From an uncultured Bacteroides sp. (lineage in GTDB: Bacteria > Bacteroidota > Bacteroidia > Bacteroidales > Bacteroidaceae), in the NCBI GenBank assembly GCA_949285025.1, contig CASDXG010000099.1, positions 106,724 through 170,723 of the forward strand: a stretch of 64,000 nucleotides of DNA, given 5' to 3'. The position numbers and the translations under genes are program-made. Below the pieces are notes generated by a model. The model worked only from the letters and a program-made list of their open reading frames with translations, was not told the origin of the DNA and did not search any database. The first letter of the stretch is position 1, and each line of letters starts with the position of its first letter. Below, piece after piece: positions 33,453-45,079 of the stretch.

Positions 33453-34826
33453 TCAGTTTTTAATCCATCCGGGATATTTAAATTCACAATTTCTCCATTT
33501 CGGATTTATCCGCACATAGGTAGTTCTTTGTTTCTCCAATATCCATTTATGCAGCTTTTCCTGTTCACGTTTTTGAGTGACAATATCCTTCAGACGCTGA
33601 TAATCCTCAGTCATGGTTGCCTTATGTCCTTCAATACGATTCTTCAGTTTTACGATTGCACAAACTTCCTTTCCCTTCATATTTATCATTGTAAAAGGTT
33701 GAGAAACCTCTCCTATCTGTAAACCTTCTACAACTTTTGCAACTTCTTGCGAAACCAAATATGCCAAATCTGACATTTCAAAACGGGAAGTGCTTGTTTG
33801 AGGGTTGGCCAACAAGCCGTGATTATTACGCGTATCCTTGTCCTGAGAGACCCACATAGCGGCTTCATCGAAAGTAACTTTCCCTTTTCTGATGTCATTT
33901 GCCAGCGAATCAAGGCGGCTTAAAGCACTATCAACTTCCACCTCATCGACCTTCGGTTTCAACAAAATATGGCGGTAACTTACACGATTACCTCGTTTTT
34001 CTATCAACTGAGCGATATGAAATCCATATTCTGTCTCAAATACTTTCGATATTTTATTCGGATCTGTCAGATTAAATACCACATTTGCAAACTCCGGAGT
34101 CAAGCGTCCTCTCTCCATAAAAGGATATTCACCTCCCTGCCGCGCCGAGCCCGGATCTTCAGAATAAAGGCGTGCCAGAGTGGAAAAAGAGGTTTCTCCC
34201 TTATTAATCCGTTCGGTATAGTCACGCAATGTCGCCTTTACACGCTCTATTTCTTGCTCCGATATTTTAGGTTCTTGCGTAATGATTTGCACTTCCACCT
34301 GCGTGGGAATAAAAGGAATACTGTCGGAAGGTAATTTACTGAAATAATTACGCACCTCAGAAGGCGTCAATTGTATATCGCCTACAATATTTTTCTGCAC
34401 TTCTTTCACAGTAAGCAAATTGCGCTGATTTTCACGCAACTGTTCACGGATCTGCGTAAAACTTTTTTCATAGTATTCCTCCATTTTCTCTTTCGAGCCG
34501 ATCTGTTCTATCAAATATGCGGCATAATCTTCCACCCGCTGCAGGACTTCCTGGTCGGACACTTCCACACTATCGATCTCCGCCTGATGCAAAAAGAGCT
34601 TTTGTACGGCCAGTTCTTCTGGTATCACGCAGTAAGGATCTCCGTCGAAATGACGGTTTTCATATTGGGCATGCAAACGTTCATTTTCCACATCCGACTT
34701 AAAGATGGCTTCATCTCCCACGACCCATACCACTTCATCGATGATATTATCCTGAGCATAAACCGAAAAATTTATTCCGAATAACAACAGACATGCACTA
34801 ATCTTTAAAAATCTACACTTGTTCAT
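33453..34826 (-). CDS. SurA-like periplasmic peptidyl-prolyl isomerase
   Basis: 457 residues with signal peptide (ACLLLFGINFSVYAQ). The SurA N domain (about 25-170) is followed by two parvulin (PpiC) domains: the first around VQIITQEPKISEQEI...GGEYPFMERGRLTPEF, the second around SYRHILLKPKVDE...NHGLLANPQ. SurA chaperones unfolded outer-membrane proteins through the periplasm. It is the third of three adjacent foldase genes on the minus strand, 20 bases upstream of the OstA-like gene. Confidence 0.92.
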   Translation of the reverse strand: MNKCRFLKISACLLLFGINFSVYAQDNIIDEVVWVVGDEAIFKSDVENERLHAQYENRHFDGDPYCVIPEELAVQKLFLHQAEIDSVEVSDQEVLQRVEDYAAYLIEQIGSKEKMEEYYEKSFTQIREQLRENQRNLLTVKEVQKNIVGDIQLTPSEVRNYFSKLPSDSIPFIPTQVEVQIITQEPKISEQEIERVKATLRDYTERINKGETSFSTLARLYSEDPGSARQGGEYPFMERGRLTPEFANVVFNLTDPNKISKVFETEYGFHIAQLIEKRGNRVSYRHILLKPKVDEVEVDSALSRLDSLANDIRKGKVTFDEAAMWVSQDKDTRNNHGLLANPQTSTSRFEMSDLAYLVSQEVAKVVEGLQIGEVSQPFTMINMKGKEVCAIVKLKNRIEGHKATMTEDYQRLKDIVTQKREQEKLHKWILEKQRTTYVRINPKWRNCEFKYPGWIKN

Positions 34827-34835
34827 TGCAATGTT

Positions 34836-35681
34836 TTAATAATAAATTATATCATTATGTTCTGAAGCATCATCATATAAATCTTTCTTCATCTGCTTAA
34901 TAAACTCAACACGCTTCAGATTTATCAATATTTCTTTTATTTCTCTTTCTGCCCTCTCTATAGGCAATTGATCTCCCTTAGGCAGAAAATCTTCCACATG
35001 AAGGAAATAACAGAAGGCACTATCCCTAACCTCCACATTACGATTCCGGCTTAAATAATCGGAATCACTGTCTATCGCCTTAAGAGGTATCTTAACGGAA
35101 AAATGTGAGACCGGGAGCCATCGATCATAAAAATACTCATAATGGACAGCATTCCCGATACTGAATTTCTCCAACATATCAATCGCTTCCTGCGAGTTTT
35201 TCTTATACCAGGAACGAACCTTCGCTATATTTGGAATGTTTGCCGGGACTTTTATAAACAGGCCTTTGATATAGGGCTCATCCGCACAAAACAACCCGGA
35301 ATTCTGATTATAATATCGGGTTATCTCTTCCGCTGAAATTGTATTCCCCAATTTCTGATTTATCAGTTCTTCCTGATAAATATGCGTAATAAGAGAGCGG
35401 CGATATGTCGAGACCAATTCATCTACCGACGCATCATCGGGAATGTTTCCCTCCGCTTTCCGATACAATAATTCATCTTCAATCCAGTTCCGAATATATT
35501 CGTGCGTAAAGCGCAGACTGTCTTCTCCGGAAATTCCGGCCGGCATATCGGCTTGCAAATCTTCCTTATAGAGAAAATTTTGTCCGATTCCGACCAAAGG
35601 AGTCTTCCCCTTGTGGTCTACATTCCGGCTGCACCCCGTAAGCAGTAACAACCCTGCTAATATAACATTCCGTCCAAGCAT
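34836..35681 (-). CDS. SurA-N-like lipoprotein without a clear parvulin domain
   Basis: 281 residues with a short lipoprotein signal (MLGRNVILAGLLLLTGC). The helical region LRFTHEYIRNWIEDELLYRKAEG matches SurA/PpiD N-terminal chaperone modules, and the segment ISAEEITRYYNQNSGLF is the usual link into a parvulin domain. The following 120 residues have no catalytic parvulin signature, so it is probably a non-enzymatic periplasmic chaperone. It lies between two parvulin-type genes (9 and 43 bases apart), which suggests the three act together on outer-membrane proteins. Confidence 0.78.
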   Translation of the reverse strand: MLGRNVILAGLLLLTGCSRNVDHKGKTPLVGIGQNFLYKEDLQADMPAGISGEDSLRFTHEYIRNWIEDELLYRKAEGNIPDDASVDELVSTYRRSLITHIYQEELINQKLGNTISAEEITRYYNQNSGLFCADEPYIKGLFIKVPANIPNIAKVRSWYKKNSQEAIDMLEKFSIGNAVHYEYFYDRWLPVSHFSVKIPLKAIDSDSDYLSRNRNVEVRDSAFCYFLHVEDFLPKGDQLPIERAEREIKEILINLKRVEFIKQMKKDLYDDASEHNDIIYY

Positions 35682-35724
35682 TCGTATTCTTTGCTAGAAT
35701 CAGTCAACGAAGATACACTATAAT

Positions 35725-37104
35725 TTAATTACTCCCGCTACAATTAACTGTTTTTAAAACGCTCTCATCGATTTTGACTCCAAATTTCTCCCGCAACGAC
35801 TTCAGCCGATTACGGCTGTTTTCCAACCGGAAGTCATGGGTTACTTGCTCTATGACATCCGTATATTCTTCCGGAGCTTTATTTAAACGTTTCCCAAGAA
35901 CAAATGAATATGAGTATTCTTTGTCGGGAGGAAGCTCTCCACACTTAAACGCAAGCTTATCTACATACGGATTTTCCCCGATGCGAAATAAGCCAATCTC
36001 TATCTCACAACGATATGTTTTATTTTTTTGCGCCAACGTTTTTAGCAATTCCCGCCATTCTTCCATCGGAAGTTTCCGCAACTTTTTTTTTATCTTCGAA
36101 GCGCTTTTCCTGTTATGACAATGTATCACTCCTCCTTTAAAATGAGGAAATTCCCAAACATATTCTTTCTTATGCTTGTCGAAATAGTCCTTTAAGTATT
36201 CCGAAGGAACCGGTTCCGACAAACGAACTGATTCTTTCATATCCCAGCGCGCCACAAGCAATCCTTCTTCCATTTCTTTTTCCCGGATTTTTCCCGCCGA
36301 GTATACTTCGGATTCTTCGGATACACGCCCCTCATAATCTGTAAGAGAGGCTGATTCTTTCCGTTCTGCATGATGAGGATACGAAGAATAATTCTCAACA
36401 TCCGTCAAGCCATTTTTCCGTTCGACAAGTTGGACAATATGAACCCCCAAAGGAGATATAAAAGGCTCGGACACTTGTCCGGCATCAAGCAAAGACAGAT
36501 TTTCTGAAAATTCTTGCAGCAAACTATTCAAAGGTATCCAGGAAAGTTCTGCCCCGACCTGCTTCTTTTCCGCCTCATTCCCATAACACAAAGTCAGACT
36601 GTCGAATGACGCACCTGTTTTCAACGAATCTCTTACAACTCTCATACAGGCCAGTGCTTCCGCTTCTTCGCTGTGCGTTGAGGTAGAAAGCAACGGAATT
36701 GAAATAGAACGCATTCTCACCCATTGCCTCATGGGGTGGTTAGCTGAGTTTTCGCTTTCCCGCATGTCTTTGTATGGCTTTGTCGGACATGTCTGCCGGA
36801 ATGATGACTTCAAGGTCTTACGACAAAGCATTTCAAAAGACCGTCTGAAATCCGGAAAGGTATCCCAGCCTTGTGCCCGTGCATCTGCCGCTTTCAGCTT
36901 AAAATCTATGAAATGCTCCAAATAGGCCTCTACTGAGAGCGGAGAATTACATAATGCCTTGTATTTGTCATAATAATACACAAATTCGTTTTCGGAAATT
37001 TCATCTTCATTAATCCACAACAAAATCCGCCCCTCCTCTGCATTCAGTTTTCCGAAGAAAAGCCACAGACAACAAAAAAAAAACAAAATCCTCCTAACCA
37101 TCAC
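35725..37104 (-). CDS. Parvulin-type peptidyl-prolyl isomerase, first gene of the foldase operon
   Basis: 459 residues with signal peptide (ILFFFCCLWLFFGKLNA). One well-formed parvulin domain (about 130-240) shows GASFDSLTLCYGNEAEKKQVGAEL and the closing FISPLGVHIVQLVERKNG. The C-terminal 200 residues are helical and variable. First gene of a six-gene minus-strand run ending with mutL. It starts downstream of the guaB terminator, so transcription probably begins in the gap 37105-37214, but I see no clear -33/-7 pair. Confidence 0.85.
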   Translation of the reverse strand: MMVRRILFFFCCLWLFFGKLNAEEGRILLWINEDEISENEFVYYYDKYKALCNSPLSVEAYLEHFIDFKLKAADARAQGWDTFPDFRRSFEMLCRKTLKSSFRQTCPTKPYKDMRESENSANHPMRQWVRMRSISIPLLSTSTHSEEAEALACMRVVRDSLKTGASFDSLTLCYGNEAEKKQVGAELSWIPLNSLLQEFSENLSLLDAGQVSEPFISPLGVHIVQLVERKNGLTDVENYSSYPHHAERKESASLTDYEGRVSEESEVYSAGKIREKEMEEGLLVARWDMKESVRLSEPVPSEYLKDYFDKHKKEYVWEFPHFKGGVIHCHNRKSASKIKKKLRKLPMEEWRELLKTLAQKNKTYRCEIEIGLFRIGENPYVDKLAFKCGELPPDKEYSYSFVLGKRLNKAPEEYTDVIEQVTHDFRLENSRNRLKSLREKFGVKIDESVLKTVNCSGSN

Positions 37105-37118
37105 AAACCATCAAAATA

Positions 37119-37178
37119 AAACAGGACACGGATTACATTCACGTCCGATAATCGAATCCGCAACTGCAATCCGTGTCT
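37119..37178 (-). terminator. Terminator after guaB
   Basis: GACACGGATT (37124-37133) pairs with AATCCGTGTC (37168-37177) with a 34-base loop; a T run follows on the minus strand after three bases. Confidence 0.65.
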
Positions 37179-37214
37179 TTATCTAAAGAATACAAAAAAA
37201 CAAGAAATTCTTTC

Positions 37215-38711
<1,497 letters not shown>

Positions 38712-38721
38712 TTATTGCATG

Positions 38722-38729
38722 CAAATATA
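38722..38729 (-). promoter_or_regulatory. -7 promoter element of guaB
   Basis: TATATTTG on the minus strand, 31 bases before the start codon. Confidence 0.6.
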
Positions 38730-38882
38730 CGGTTTTTATCCAATAATAAAAAGATGAAAAACATCTTTTATGGAAAATTCGCTACTTTACCGCATTTCTT
38801 TCATTCATTCGCCGCCATCTTTTCTCCTCTTTATACTGAAGAAATGAAAAAATTTCTCACGGGTTTAAGGAGAACAACAGAA

Positions 38883-38904
38883 AGGCCTTCCCAAAGGAAG
38901 GCCT
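38883..38904 (-). terminator. Inverted repeat, probable recQ terminator
   Basis: AGGCCTTCC (38883-38891) pairs with GGAAGGCCT (38896-38904); the T-rich tail on the minus strand is imperfect (TTCTGTTGTT). Confidence 0.65.
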
Positions 38905-38942
38905 CATATTCCAAAACATGCAATCATATTTTAATGTTGTTT

Positions 38943-41123
38943 TTAATTCCCCATCTCCGAAATAAACTTTATTCGCACCAGACGAATCTCTTCTTCCGTA
39001 TAATCGGGGCCTAATTCTTCCATTGCATCCTCAATGCTATCAGTAGTAGACTCCATGAAATAATCATAAATATCCTGCACATGATCCGCATCCATCCGCT
39101 CATCCAGACAATAGTCTATGTTCAATTTTGTTCCGGAATAGACGATTGCTTCAACCTCATCCAGCAATTCGTCATAATCAAGCCCCCAGACTTTTGCTAT
39201 ATCGTCAAAAGCAACTTTCCTATCAATACTCTGGATAATGGAAACTTTCAATTTTGACTTATTAGCAACAGTGCGGACTCTTAAGTCCTCCAAACGTTCT
39301 ATTTCGTTTTCTTCGCAATGCGTCTTAATCAAGGCACAGAATTCCTCTCCATAACGTTTTGCTTTTCCAGCTCCTACACCCGGGATATTCTGTAATTCTT
39401 CCAACGTAATCGGATAGGTCGTTGCCATCGCCTCAAGAGAAGGATCTTGAAAAATCACAAAAGGCGGCACATCCAACTTCTTGGACATCTTTTTACGCAG
39501 GTCTTTTAACATCGAGAATAATACCGGGTCAACGGCACACGCAGCTCCGCTCCTCATCGGTATTTCTTCTTCTTCGTCCTCAAAATCATTATCTTCCACT
39601 ATTTTAAATGAGTGAGGCTTCTTCAAGAACTTACGACCTTCCGATGTTACTTTCAACAATCCATAGTTTTCTACATCTTTATCCAAGTAACCGGAAATCA
39701 GAGCCTGACGAATTACAGCATTCCAATGCCGCTCGTTTTCTCCCATCCCGGAGCCAAACACTTCCAGATTTTCATGGCCATGAGCAAGAACTTCTGAAGT
39801 TTCTTTTCCCAAAAGCACATCTACTATATAATCTTGCTTAAAGTTTTCTTTAACAGCAATGATTGTTTCAATCACTGCACATAATGAATCCTGAGCTTCC
39901 ACTTGTTTCTTTGGATTTAAACAATTATCACAATTTCCACAGTTATCTTCAGTATATTCTTCTCCGAAATAATGTAATAATATCTTCCTACGGCAAATTG
40001 AAGATTCGACATAAGCCGCCGTTTCCAATAACAATTGTTTCCCTATTTCCTGCTCAGATACAGGTTTTCCCTGCATAAACTTTTCCAGTTTTTGCAAATC
40101 TTTATTGGAATAGAACGTTATGCACTGGCCTTCTCCACCATCACGTCCTGCTCTTCCTGTTTCCTGATAGTATCCTTCCAGGCTCTTCGGCACGTCATAG
40201 TGTATAACGAAACGCACGTCCGGTTTATCAATACCCATACCAAATGCTATAGTTGCCACTATAATATCGATCTCTTCTTTCAGGAATGCATCCTGATTAG
40301 CGTTACGAGTCGCCGAATCCATGCCGGCATGATAAGCACGGGCCTTGACGCCATTAGCCAAAAGGAACTCGGTCAATTCTTCCACCTTCTTACGGCTTAA
40401 GCAATATATTATACCGGATTTCCCTTTATTTTGAGTTATAAATTTATATATATCACGGTCAACATTTGCTGTTTTTGCACGTACCTCATAATACAGATTC
40501 GGACGATTAAACGAAGATTTGAACTCAACGGCATCCGTCATTCCCAAGTTTTTCTGAATATCCATCTTTACTTTAGGCGTGGCAGTGGCCGTTAATGCAA
40601 TAACAGGCGCCTTTCCTATATCTTCTATTATCGGACGAATCCGTCGATATTCAGGACGGAAATCATGTCCCCATTCCGAAATGCAATGAGCTTCATCTAC
40701 GGCATAAAAAGAAATCTTAACCTGTCTTAGGAATGTGATATTCTCTTCTTTAGTCAAAGACTCGGGAGCGACATACAGTAATTTCGTTTTGCCCTGAAGA
40801 ATATCCGTCTTCACCTGATCTATAGCCGACTTTGACAGTGAAGAATTAATGAAATGGGCGATTCCGTCTTCCTCACTAAAATTACGCATGATATCGACCT
40901 GATTCTTCATCAATGCAATTAAAGGAGAGATAACAATAGCGGTTCCTTCCATCAACAAAGAAGGTAACTGATAGCATAACGACTTTCCTCCGCCTGTCGG
41001 CATCAGGACAAATGTATCTTTTCCGGCAAGCAAATTACGAATAATCGCTTCCTGATTACCCTTAAAAGTACTAAAGCCAAAATACTTTTTCAGTTGTCCC
41101 GTCAAATTAAGATTCTCTGTCAT
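38943..41123 (-). CDS. recQ: ATP-dependent DNA helicase RecQ
   Basis: 726 residues. The SF2 helicase core has Walker A MPTGGGKSLCYQ, the DEAH box AVDEAHCISEWGHDFRPEY and motif VI QETGRAGRDG. It is followed by the RQC region with zinc cysteines (CRRKILLHYFGE and CGNCDNC), a HRDC domain near 530-610, and an extra acidic C-terminal extension of about 110 residues. RecQ unwinds recombination and fork intermediates 3'-5'. It lies downstream of clpX with a 135-base gap. Confidence 0.96.
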   Translation of the reverse strand: MTENLNLTGQLKKYFGFSTFKGNQEAIIRNLLAGKDTFVLMPTGGGKSLCYQLPSLLMEGTAIVISPLIALMKNQVDIMRNFSEEDGIAHFINSSLSKSAIDQVKTDILQGKTKLLYVAPESLTKEENITFLRQVKISFYAVDEAHCISEWGHDFRPEYRRIRPIIEDIGKAPVIALTATATPKVKMDIQKNLGMTDAVEFKSSFNRPNLYYEVRAKTANVDRDIYKFITQNKGKSGIIYCLSRKKVEELTEFLLANGVKARAYHAGMDSATRNANQDAFLKEEIDIIVATIAFGMGIDKPDVRFVIHYDVPKSLEGYYQETGRAGRDGGEGQCITFYSNKDLQKLEKFMQGKPVSEQEIGKQLLLETAAYVESSICRRKILLHYFGEEYTEDNCGNCDNCLNPKKQVEAQDSLCAVIETIIAVKENFKQDYIVDVLLGKETSEVLAHGHENLEVFGSGMGENERHWNAVIRQALISGYLDKDVENYGLLKVTSEGRKFLKKPHSFKIVEDNDFEDEEEEIPMRSGAACAVDPVLFSMLKDLRKKMSKKLDVPPFVIFQDPSLEAMATTYPITLEELQNIPGVGAGKAKRYGEEFCALIKTHCEENEIERLEDLRVRTVANKSKLKVSIIQSIDRKVAFDDIAKVWGLDYDELLDEVEAIVYSGTKLNIDYCLDERMDADHVQDIYDYFMESTTDSIEDAMEELGPDYTEEEIRLVRIKFISEMGN

Positions 41124-41258
41124 TGCTACTCCTTTTTGTCTTTTTTACATAAGAATTATACCACTCCAAACAAAGTTAGAAACAACTTTCGATATTACAT
41201 ACTATTTTTCAAAAAATATTTTACTAAAGAATGCTGTATTTTTTATCTCATTTTTTAA

Positions 41259-42500
41259 TTAAGTCAGTTGCAAACGAGAAAAGTTCACCTTTTCCATTTG
41301 CTCTTTAGCGAAATCGAGTGTCACGGTAAACGCCTTTGCTTCACCGGAAGGAAGTTCAAACATCGTATCAATCATTATCGCTTCCACGATAGAACGCAAC
41401 CCTCGAGCTCCCAGTTTATATTCGATTGCCTTATCCACAATATACTCAAACACCTCCGGTTGAAAAGTCAGTTTCACACCATCCATCTCAAAGAGTTTGA
41501 TATATTGTTTGATTATCGAATTTTTCGGTTCTGTAAGAATACTCCGCAAAGCAGCCCGATCCAATGGATTTAAATAAGTCAAAATAGGCAAGCGACCTAT
41601 AATTTCCGGTATCAGCCCGAATGCTTTTAAGTCTTGCGGGGCAATATATTGCATTAAATTGCTACGGTCTATTTTCACTGCTTCCTTCACAGCTCCATAA
41701 CCAACGACATTTGCATTTAACCTCTGCGCTATTTTCCGTTCGATACCATCGAAAGCACCTCCGCAAATAAACAATATGTTCTTTGTATTTACCGGAATCA
41801 GTTTTTGTTCCGGATGCTTACGTCCTCCCTGAGGAGGTACGTTCACAACAGAACCTTCCAACAGTTTCAGCAAGCCTTGCTGCACTCCTTCACCGCTGAC
41901 ATCACGTGTGATTGAAGGATTATCGCCTTTCCTTGCAATTTTATCTATCTCATCTATAAATACAATACCGCGTTCCGCTTCTGCGACATTATAATCGGCC
42001 ACCTGCAATAAACGGGTCAATATACTCTCTATATCCTCACCCACATATCCGGCTTCCGTCAGCACTGTCGCATCCACTATAGTAAAAGGCACATGCAAAA
42101 GCTTTGCAATGGTGCGTGCAAGCAATGTCTTTCCCGTACCCGTGCCACCGACCATGATAATATTTGATTTTTCAATTTCCACATCATCGGCAGTTGCCGG
42201 TTGCAACAAGCGTTTATAATGATTATAAACAGCTACGGACAAGTACCGTTTTGCATCATCTTGTCCGATAACATACTGGTCGAGAAATGCTTTAATATCT
42301 TTGGGTTTAGGTAATTCATCAAGATTCAAATCGGAACTTTTTTTCTTCTGCCGCATTGCCTCTTCTACTATCTCATGAGCTTGTTCGGCACAGCTATCAC
42401 AAATGCATGCATTCATTCCGGTCATCAAAAAGCCCACCTCTGCCTCACTTCGCCCGCAAAAACTGCAACGTTGCTTATTCTTCACTGATTTATCTTCCAA
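41259..42500 (-). CDS. clpX: ClpX ATPase subunit of the ClpXP protease
   Basis: 413 residues. The N-terminal zinc-binding domain has paired cysteines (CSFCGRSE and ACICDSC). The AAA+ domain has Walker A GGTGTGKT, Walker [13 protein letters not shown] and the pore loop region GYVGEDIE. It unfolds tagged substrates and feeds them to ClpP, the gene just upstream (56 bases). Confidence 0.97.
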   Translation of the reverse strand: MEDKSVKNKQRCSFCGRSEAEVGFLMTGMNACICDSCAEQAHEIVEEAMRQKKKSSDLNLDELPKPKDIKAFLDQYVIGQDDAKRYLSVAVYNHYKRLLQPATADDVEIEKSNIIMVGGTGTGKTLLARTIAKLLHVPFTIVDATVLTEAGYVGEDIESILTRLLQVADYNVAEAERGIVFIDEIDKIARKGDNPSITRDVSGEGVQQGLLKLLEGSVVNVPPQGGRKHPEQKLIPVNTKNILFICGGAFDGIERKIAQRLNANVVGYGAVKEAVKIDRSNLMQYIAPQDLKAFGLIPEIIGRLPILTYLNPLDRAALRSILTEPKNSIIKQYIKLFEMDGVKLTFQPEVFEYIVDKAIEYKLGARGLRSIVEAIMIDTMFELPSGEAKAFTVTLDFAKEQMEKVNFSRLQLT

Positions 42501-42556
42501 TGTTCTCTGTTTTTATTATTTATTTTTATCTATATACATCTGAATAATCGAACGAT

Positions 42557-43231
42557 TTACCCAATCGTCTTACGGGCAAGAACTTCATCAATCATTCCAT
42601 AGTCTTTTGCTTCCTGAGCGGTCATCCAATAATCACGATCTGAATCGGCCCATACTTTATCAAAATCCGTATGCGAATGTTCTGCTATAATGGTATAAAG
42701 TTCTTTTTTCAATTTCTGAATTTCACGCGCCGTAATCTCAATGTCGGAAGCCTGTCCTTGTGCACCTCCCATCGGCTGGTGAATCATCACCCGCGAATGC
42801 GTCAATGCCGAACGTTTTCCCTCTTTTCCTGCAACTAAAAGTACTGCAGCCATCGATGCGGCCATACCTGTACAAATCGTAGCGACATCGCTATTTATAA
42901 ATTGCATGGTGTCATAAATTCCCAATCCGGCGTAAACAGATCCGCCCGGTGAATTGATATAGATAGAAATATCTTTCCCGGAATCTACAGAATCCAGATA
43001 CAACAATTGGGCTTGCAAGGTGTTGGCTGTATAATCATCTATCTGGGTTCCCAAAAAGATAATACGGTCCATCATCAAACGGGAAAAGACATCCAACTGA
43101 GTTACATTCAGCTGACGTTCTTCCAAAATATAAGGATTCAAATAACTTGACTGGACTTTTATCACATCATCAAGAGCCATACTGCTAATGCCCAAATGTT
43201 TCGTCGCATATTTTTTAAAATCATTCATCAT
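42557..43231 (-). CDS. clpP: ClpP protease subunit
   Basis: 224 residues. The catalytic serine lies in GMAASMAAVLL and the histidine in SRVMIHQPMGGAQGQASD; the aspartate follows in the C-terminal part. The N-terminus has about 25 residues more than E. coli ClpP, probably a propeptide. Two adjacent ATGs (43231 and 43228) are equally good starts. A -7 element (TATTTTTG on the minus strand, 43290-43297) lies upstream, so clpP-clpX can be transcribed separately from tig. Confidence 0.97.
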   Translation of the reverse strand: MMNDFKKYATKHLGISSMALDDVIKVQSSYLNPYILEERQLNVTQLDVFSRLMMDRIIFLGTQIDDYTANTLQAQLLYLDSVDSGKDISIYINSPGGSVYAGLGIYDTMQFINSDVATICTGMAASMAAVLLVAGKEGKRSALTHSRVMIHQPMGGAQGQASDIEITAREIQKLKKELYTIIAEHSHTDFDKVWADSDRDYWMTAQEAKDYGMIDEVLARKTIG

Positions 43232-43289
43232 AGTTTATTCTCCTTTTTTGTGTACAATAAGAGAGACCTTTAACCTATCTCTCCATAAA

Positions 43290-43297
43290 CAAAAATA
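43290..43297 (-). promoter_or_regulatory. -7 promoter element of clpP
   Basis: TATTTTTG on the minus strand, 59 bases before the start codon. Confidence 0.5.
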
Positions 43298-43388
43298 CAA
43301 ACACTTCTGTTGAATATGGAAACTCTTGGTTAAAAGTCCCTCTTTTTTTAGGAAGTTTTAGCAAATCGCCAATTCCTCCCCGTTTACA

Positions 43389-44735
43389 TTATTGAAACAT
43401 CTGATTAAATTCCTCTACAGAAATAGTCTTATGGTTCAATGTTACTTGTCCTTTCAAGGCTTCCGACAATTTCACCTCCACCGCACGATTAACCAAAGAC
43501 TCTACCGTCTCACGCTTTTTCAGCATCTCCTTCGAATAGTTTTCCAACACATCTTCCGGAACATTAATCATTCCGTACTGTGCAAACTGCGAACGTGTCG
43601 CATCTTTTGCCATCTGAGTTATGTCGCCTTGTTCCACCTTTATATTGTTTGCAGCAACAAGTTTTTCTTTAATCAAATGCCAAGTCAGTTCCTTCAAACT
43701 CTTTTCATAGTTCTCCGAGACGAATTCCTCTCCCTTCTCTTTATTGTTCTCCAGCATAATACGTTTCAGCAATTCATCCGGGAATTCCAGTTTTCCGATT
43801 TTATTCATCACATGATCACGTACATCTATCAAGAACTTATAGTCGCTATCACCGGCAAATTGAGTCATCAAAGCATTCTTTATCTGCGCACGGAATTCCT
43901 CTTCTGTGCTTACTTTATCCTTTCCAAGTACCAGATCAAACAATTCCTGATTTAACTCTCCGGGCACCATTCTTGTGATTTCTTCCACTTGGAAAGTAAA
44001 ATTCCCCTTGTGATTTTCTACATCTTCCTTTTTTATCTTCAGTAAAGATGCCAACTCAGCTTCATTGTTATCGAAAGCAACTGACGGATTGAATGTCAGA
44101 ACCGTATTCACTTTCACAGCATCAAAAACAGCCTTTTGCTCATCGTTTTTCATATAAGAAGGCATCATAACAGCACCTTCCACACGGATTCCGTCTTCTT
44201 TTGTATTGCCTTCTTCATCCAACTCAGCCAGCAAACCTTTCAGCATATCCTTATCCTGATATTCGTCTACCTTCTCATATTTGGCATTACGCTGTGCATA
44301 CATTTTCACTTGCTGCTCAACCATTTCATCGGTTACATCAATATCATAATAATCGATTGAATCATCAGCAGAAAGCTCAACTTTAAATTCAGGAGCCAAA
44401 GCAATGTCGAATGAAAATTCAAAATTCTCTTCTGTCTCAAAGTTAACCTTATTTTCTTTCGGCAGCGGAGCTCCCAAAATATCAACTTTATTATCGCGGA
44501 TATACTCGCTCACCTTTTCCTGCATCAATTTATCGATTTCTTCCATCAAAACAGAAGTTCCGAATTGCTTTTTCAACAGGCTCACAGGCACCATTCCTCT
44601 GCGGAAACCCGGCATATTAATCTTCTTCCGAAGATCTTTCAGTGCCTTGTCTACTTTTTCCTGATAATCTGCTTTTTCAATCTGAACTGTAAGTACTGCA
44701 TTGACTTTGTCAATGTTCTGCAATGAAATATTCAT
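43389..44735 (-). CDS. tig: Trigger factor
   Basis: 448 residues. The N-terminal ribosome-binding domain has the signature GFRRGMVPVSLLKKQFG (usual form GFRKGKVP). The central PPIase-like region is poorly conserved and the large helical C-terminal domain follows. It binds nascent chains at the ribosome exit tunnel. The order tig-clpP-clpX is the common bacterial arrangement. A -7 element (TATTTTTG on the minus strand, 44787-44794) lies 51 bases upstream. Confidence 0.94.
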   Translation of the reverse strand: MNISLQNIDKVNAVLTVQIEKADYQEKVDKALKDLRKKINMPGFRRGMVPVSLLKKQFGTSVLMEEIDKLMQEKVSEYIRDNKVDILGAPLPKENKVNFETEENFEFSFDIALAPEFKVELSADDSIDYYDIDVTDEMVEQQVKMYAQRNAKYEKVDEYQDKDMLKGLLAELDEEGNTKEDGIRVEGAVMMPSYMKNDEQKAVFDAVKVNTVLTFNPSVAFDNNEAELASLLKIKKEDVENHKGNFTFQVEEITRMVPGELNQELFDLVLGKDKVSTEEEFRAQIKNALMTQFAGDSDYKFLIDVRDHVMNKIGKLEFPDELLKRIMLENNKEKGEEFVSENYEKSLKELTWHLIKEKLVAANNIKVEQGDITQMAKDATRSQFAQYGMINVPEDVLENYSKEMLKKRETVESLVNRAVEVKLSEALKGQVTLNHKTISVEEFNQMFQ

Positions 44736-44786
44736 TTCCTAATCTATATTTAATTATTATTATTTTGCTTTCACCCAAAGAGGTTG

Positions 44787-44794
44787 CAAAAATA
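44787..44794 (-). promoter_or_regulatory. -7 promoter element of tig
   Basis: TATTTTTG on the minus strand in the gap before tig. Confidence 0.5.
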
Positions 44795-45043
44795 ATGTTT
44801 AATCTCGCAATAAACAAACAGTCAAAGCAAAAAAAGCATTTTTAAGTTTTCACCAAACACAGCGTCTCTTTCATTCACGCGCTGAAAGTTTTTCAAAAAT
44901 TTTCCCGTTGTTTTGCCGTATCCATCCCGACAGGTTTGCAAAAAGATTCTGCTATCTCAGTCAAAACATCCCGTTTTTTTATAACAAGCAAAAGTATTTA
45001 TACACGACAGCACGTTATATCTATCTGAATAGAAAATTATATT

Positions 45044-45051
45044 TATCTTTG
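45044..45051 (+). promoter_or_regulatory. -7 promoter element of the GH109-type gene
   Basis: TATCTTTG, 28 bases before ATG 45080. The -33 box is weak. The 45-kb side of the preceding gap holds nothing else recognisable. Confidence 0.55.
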
Positions 45052-45079
45052 TTTTACCAATCATTTAAAACATTTTTAT

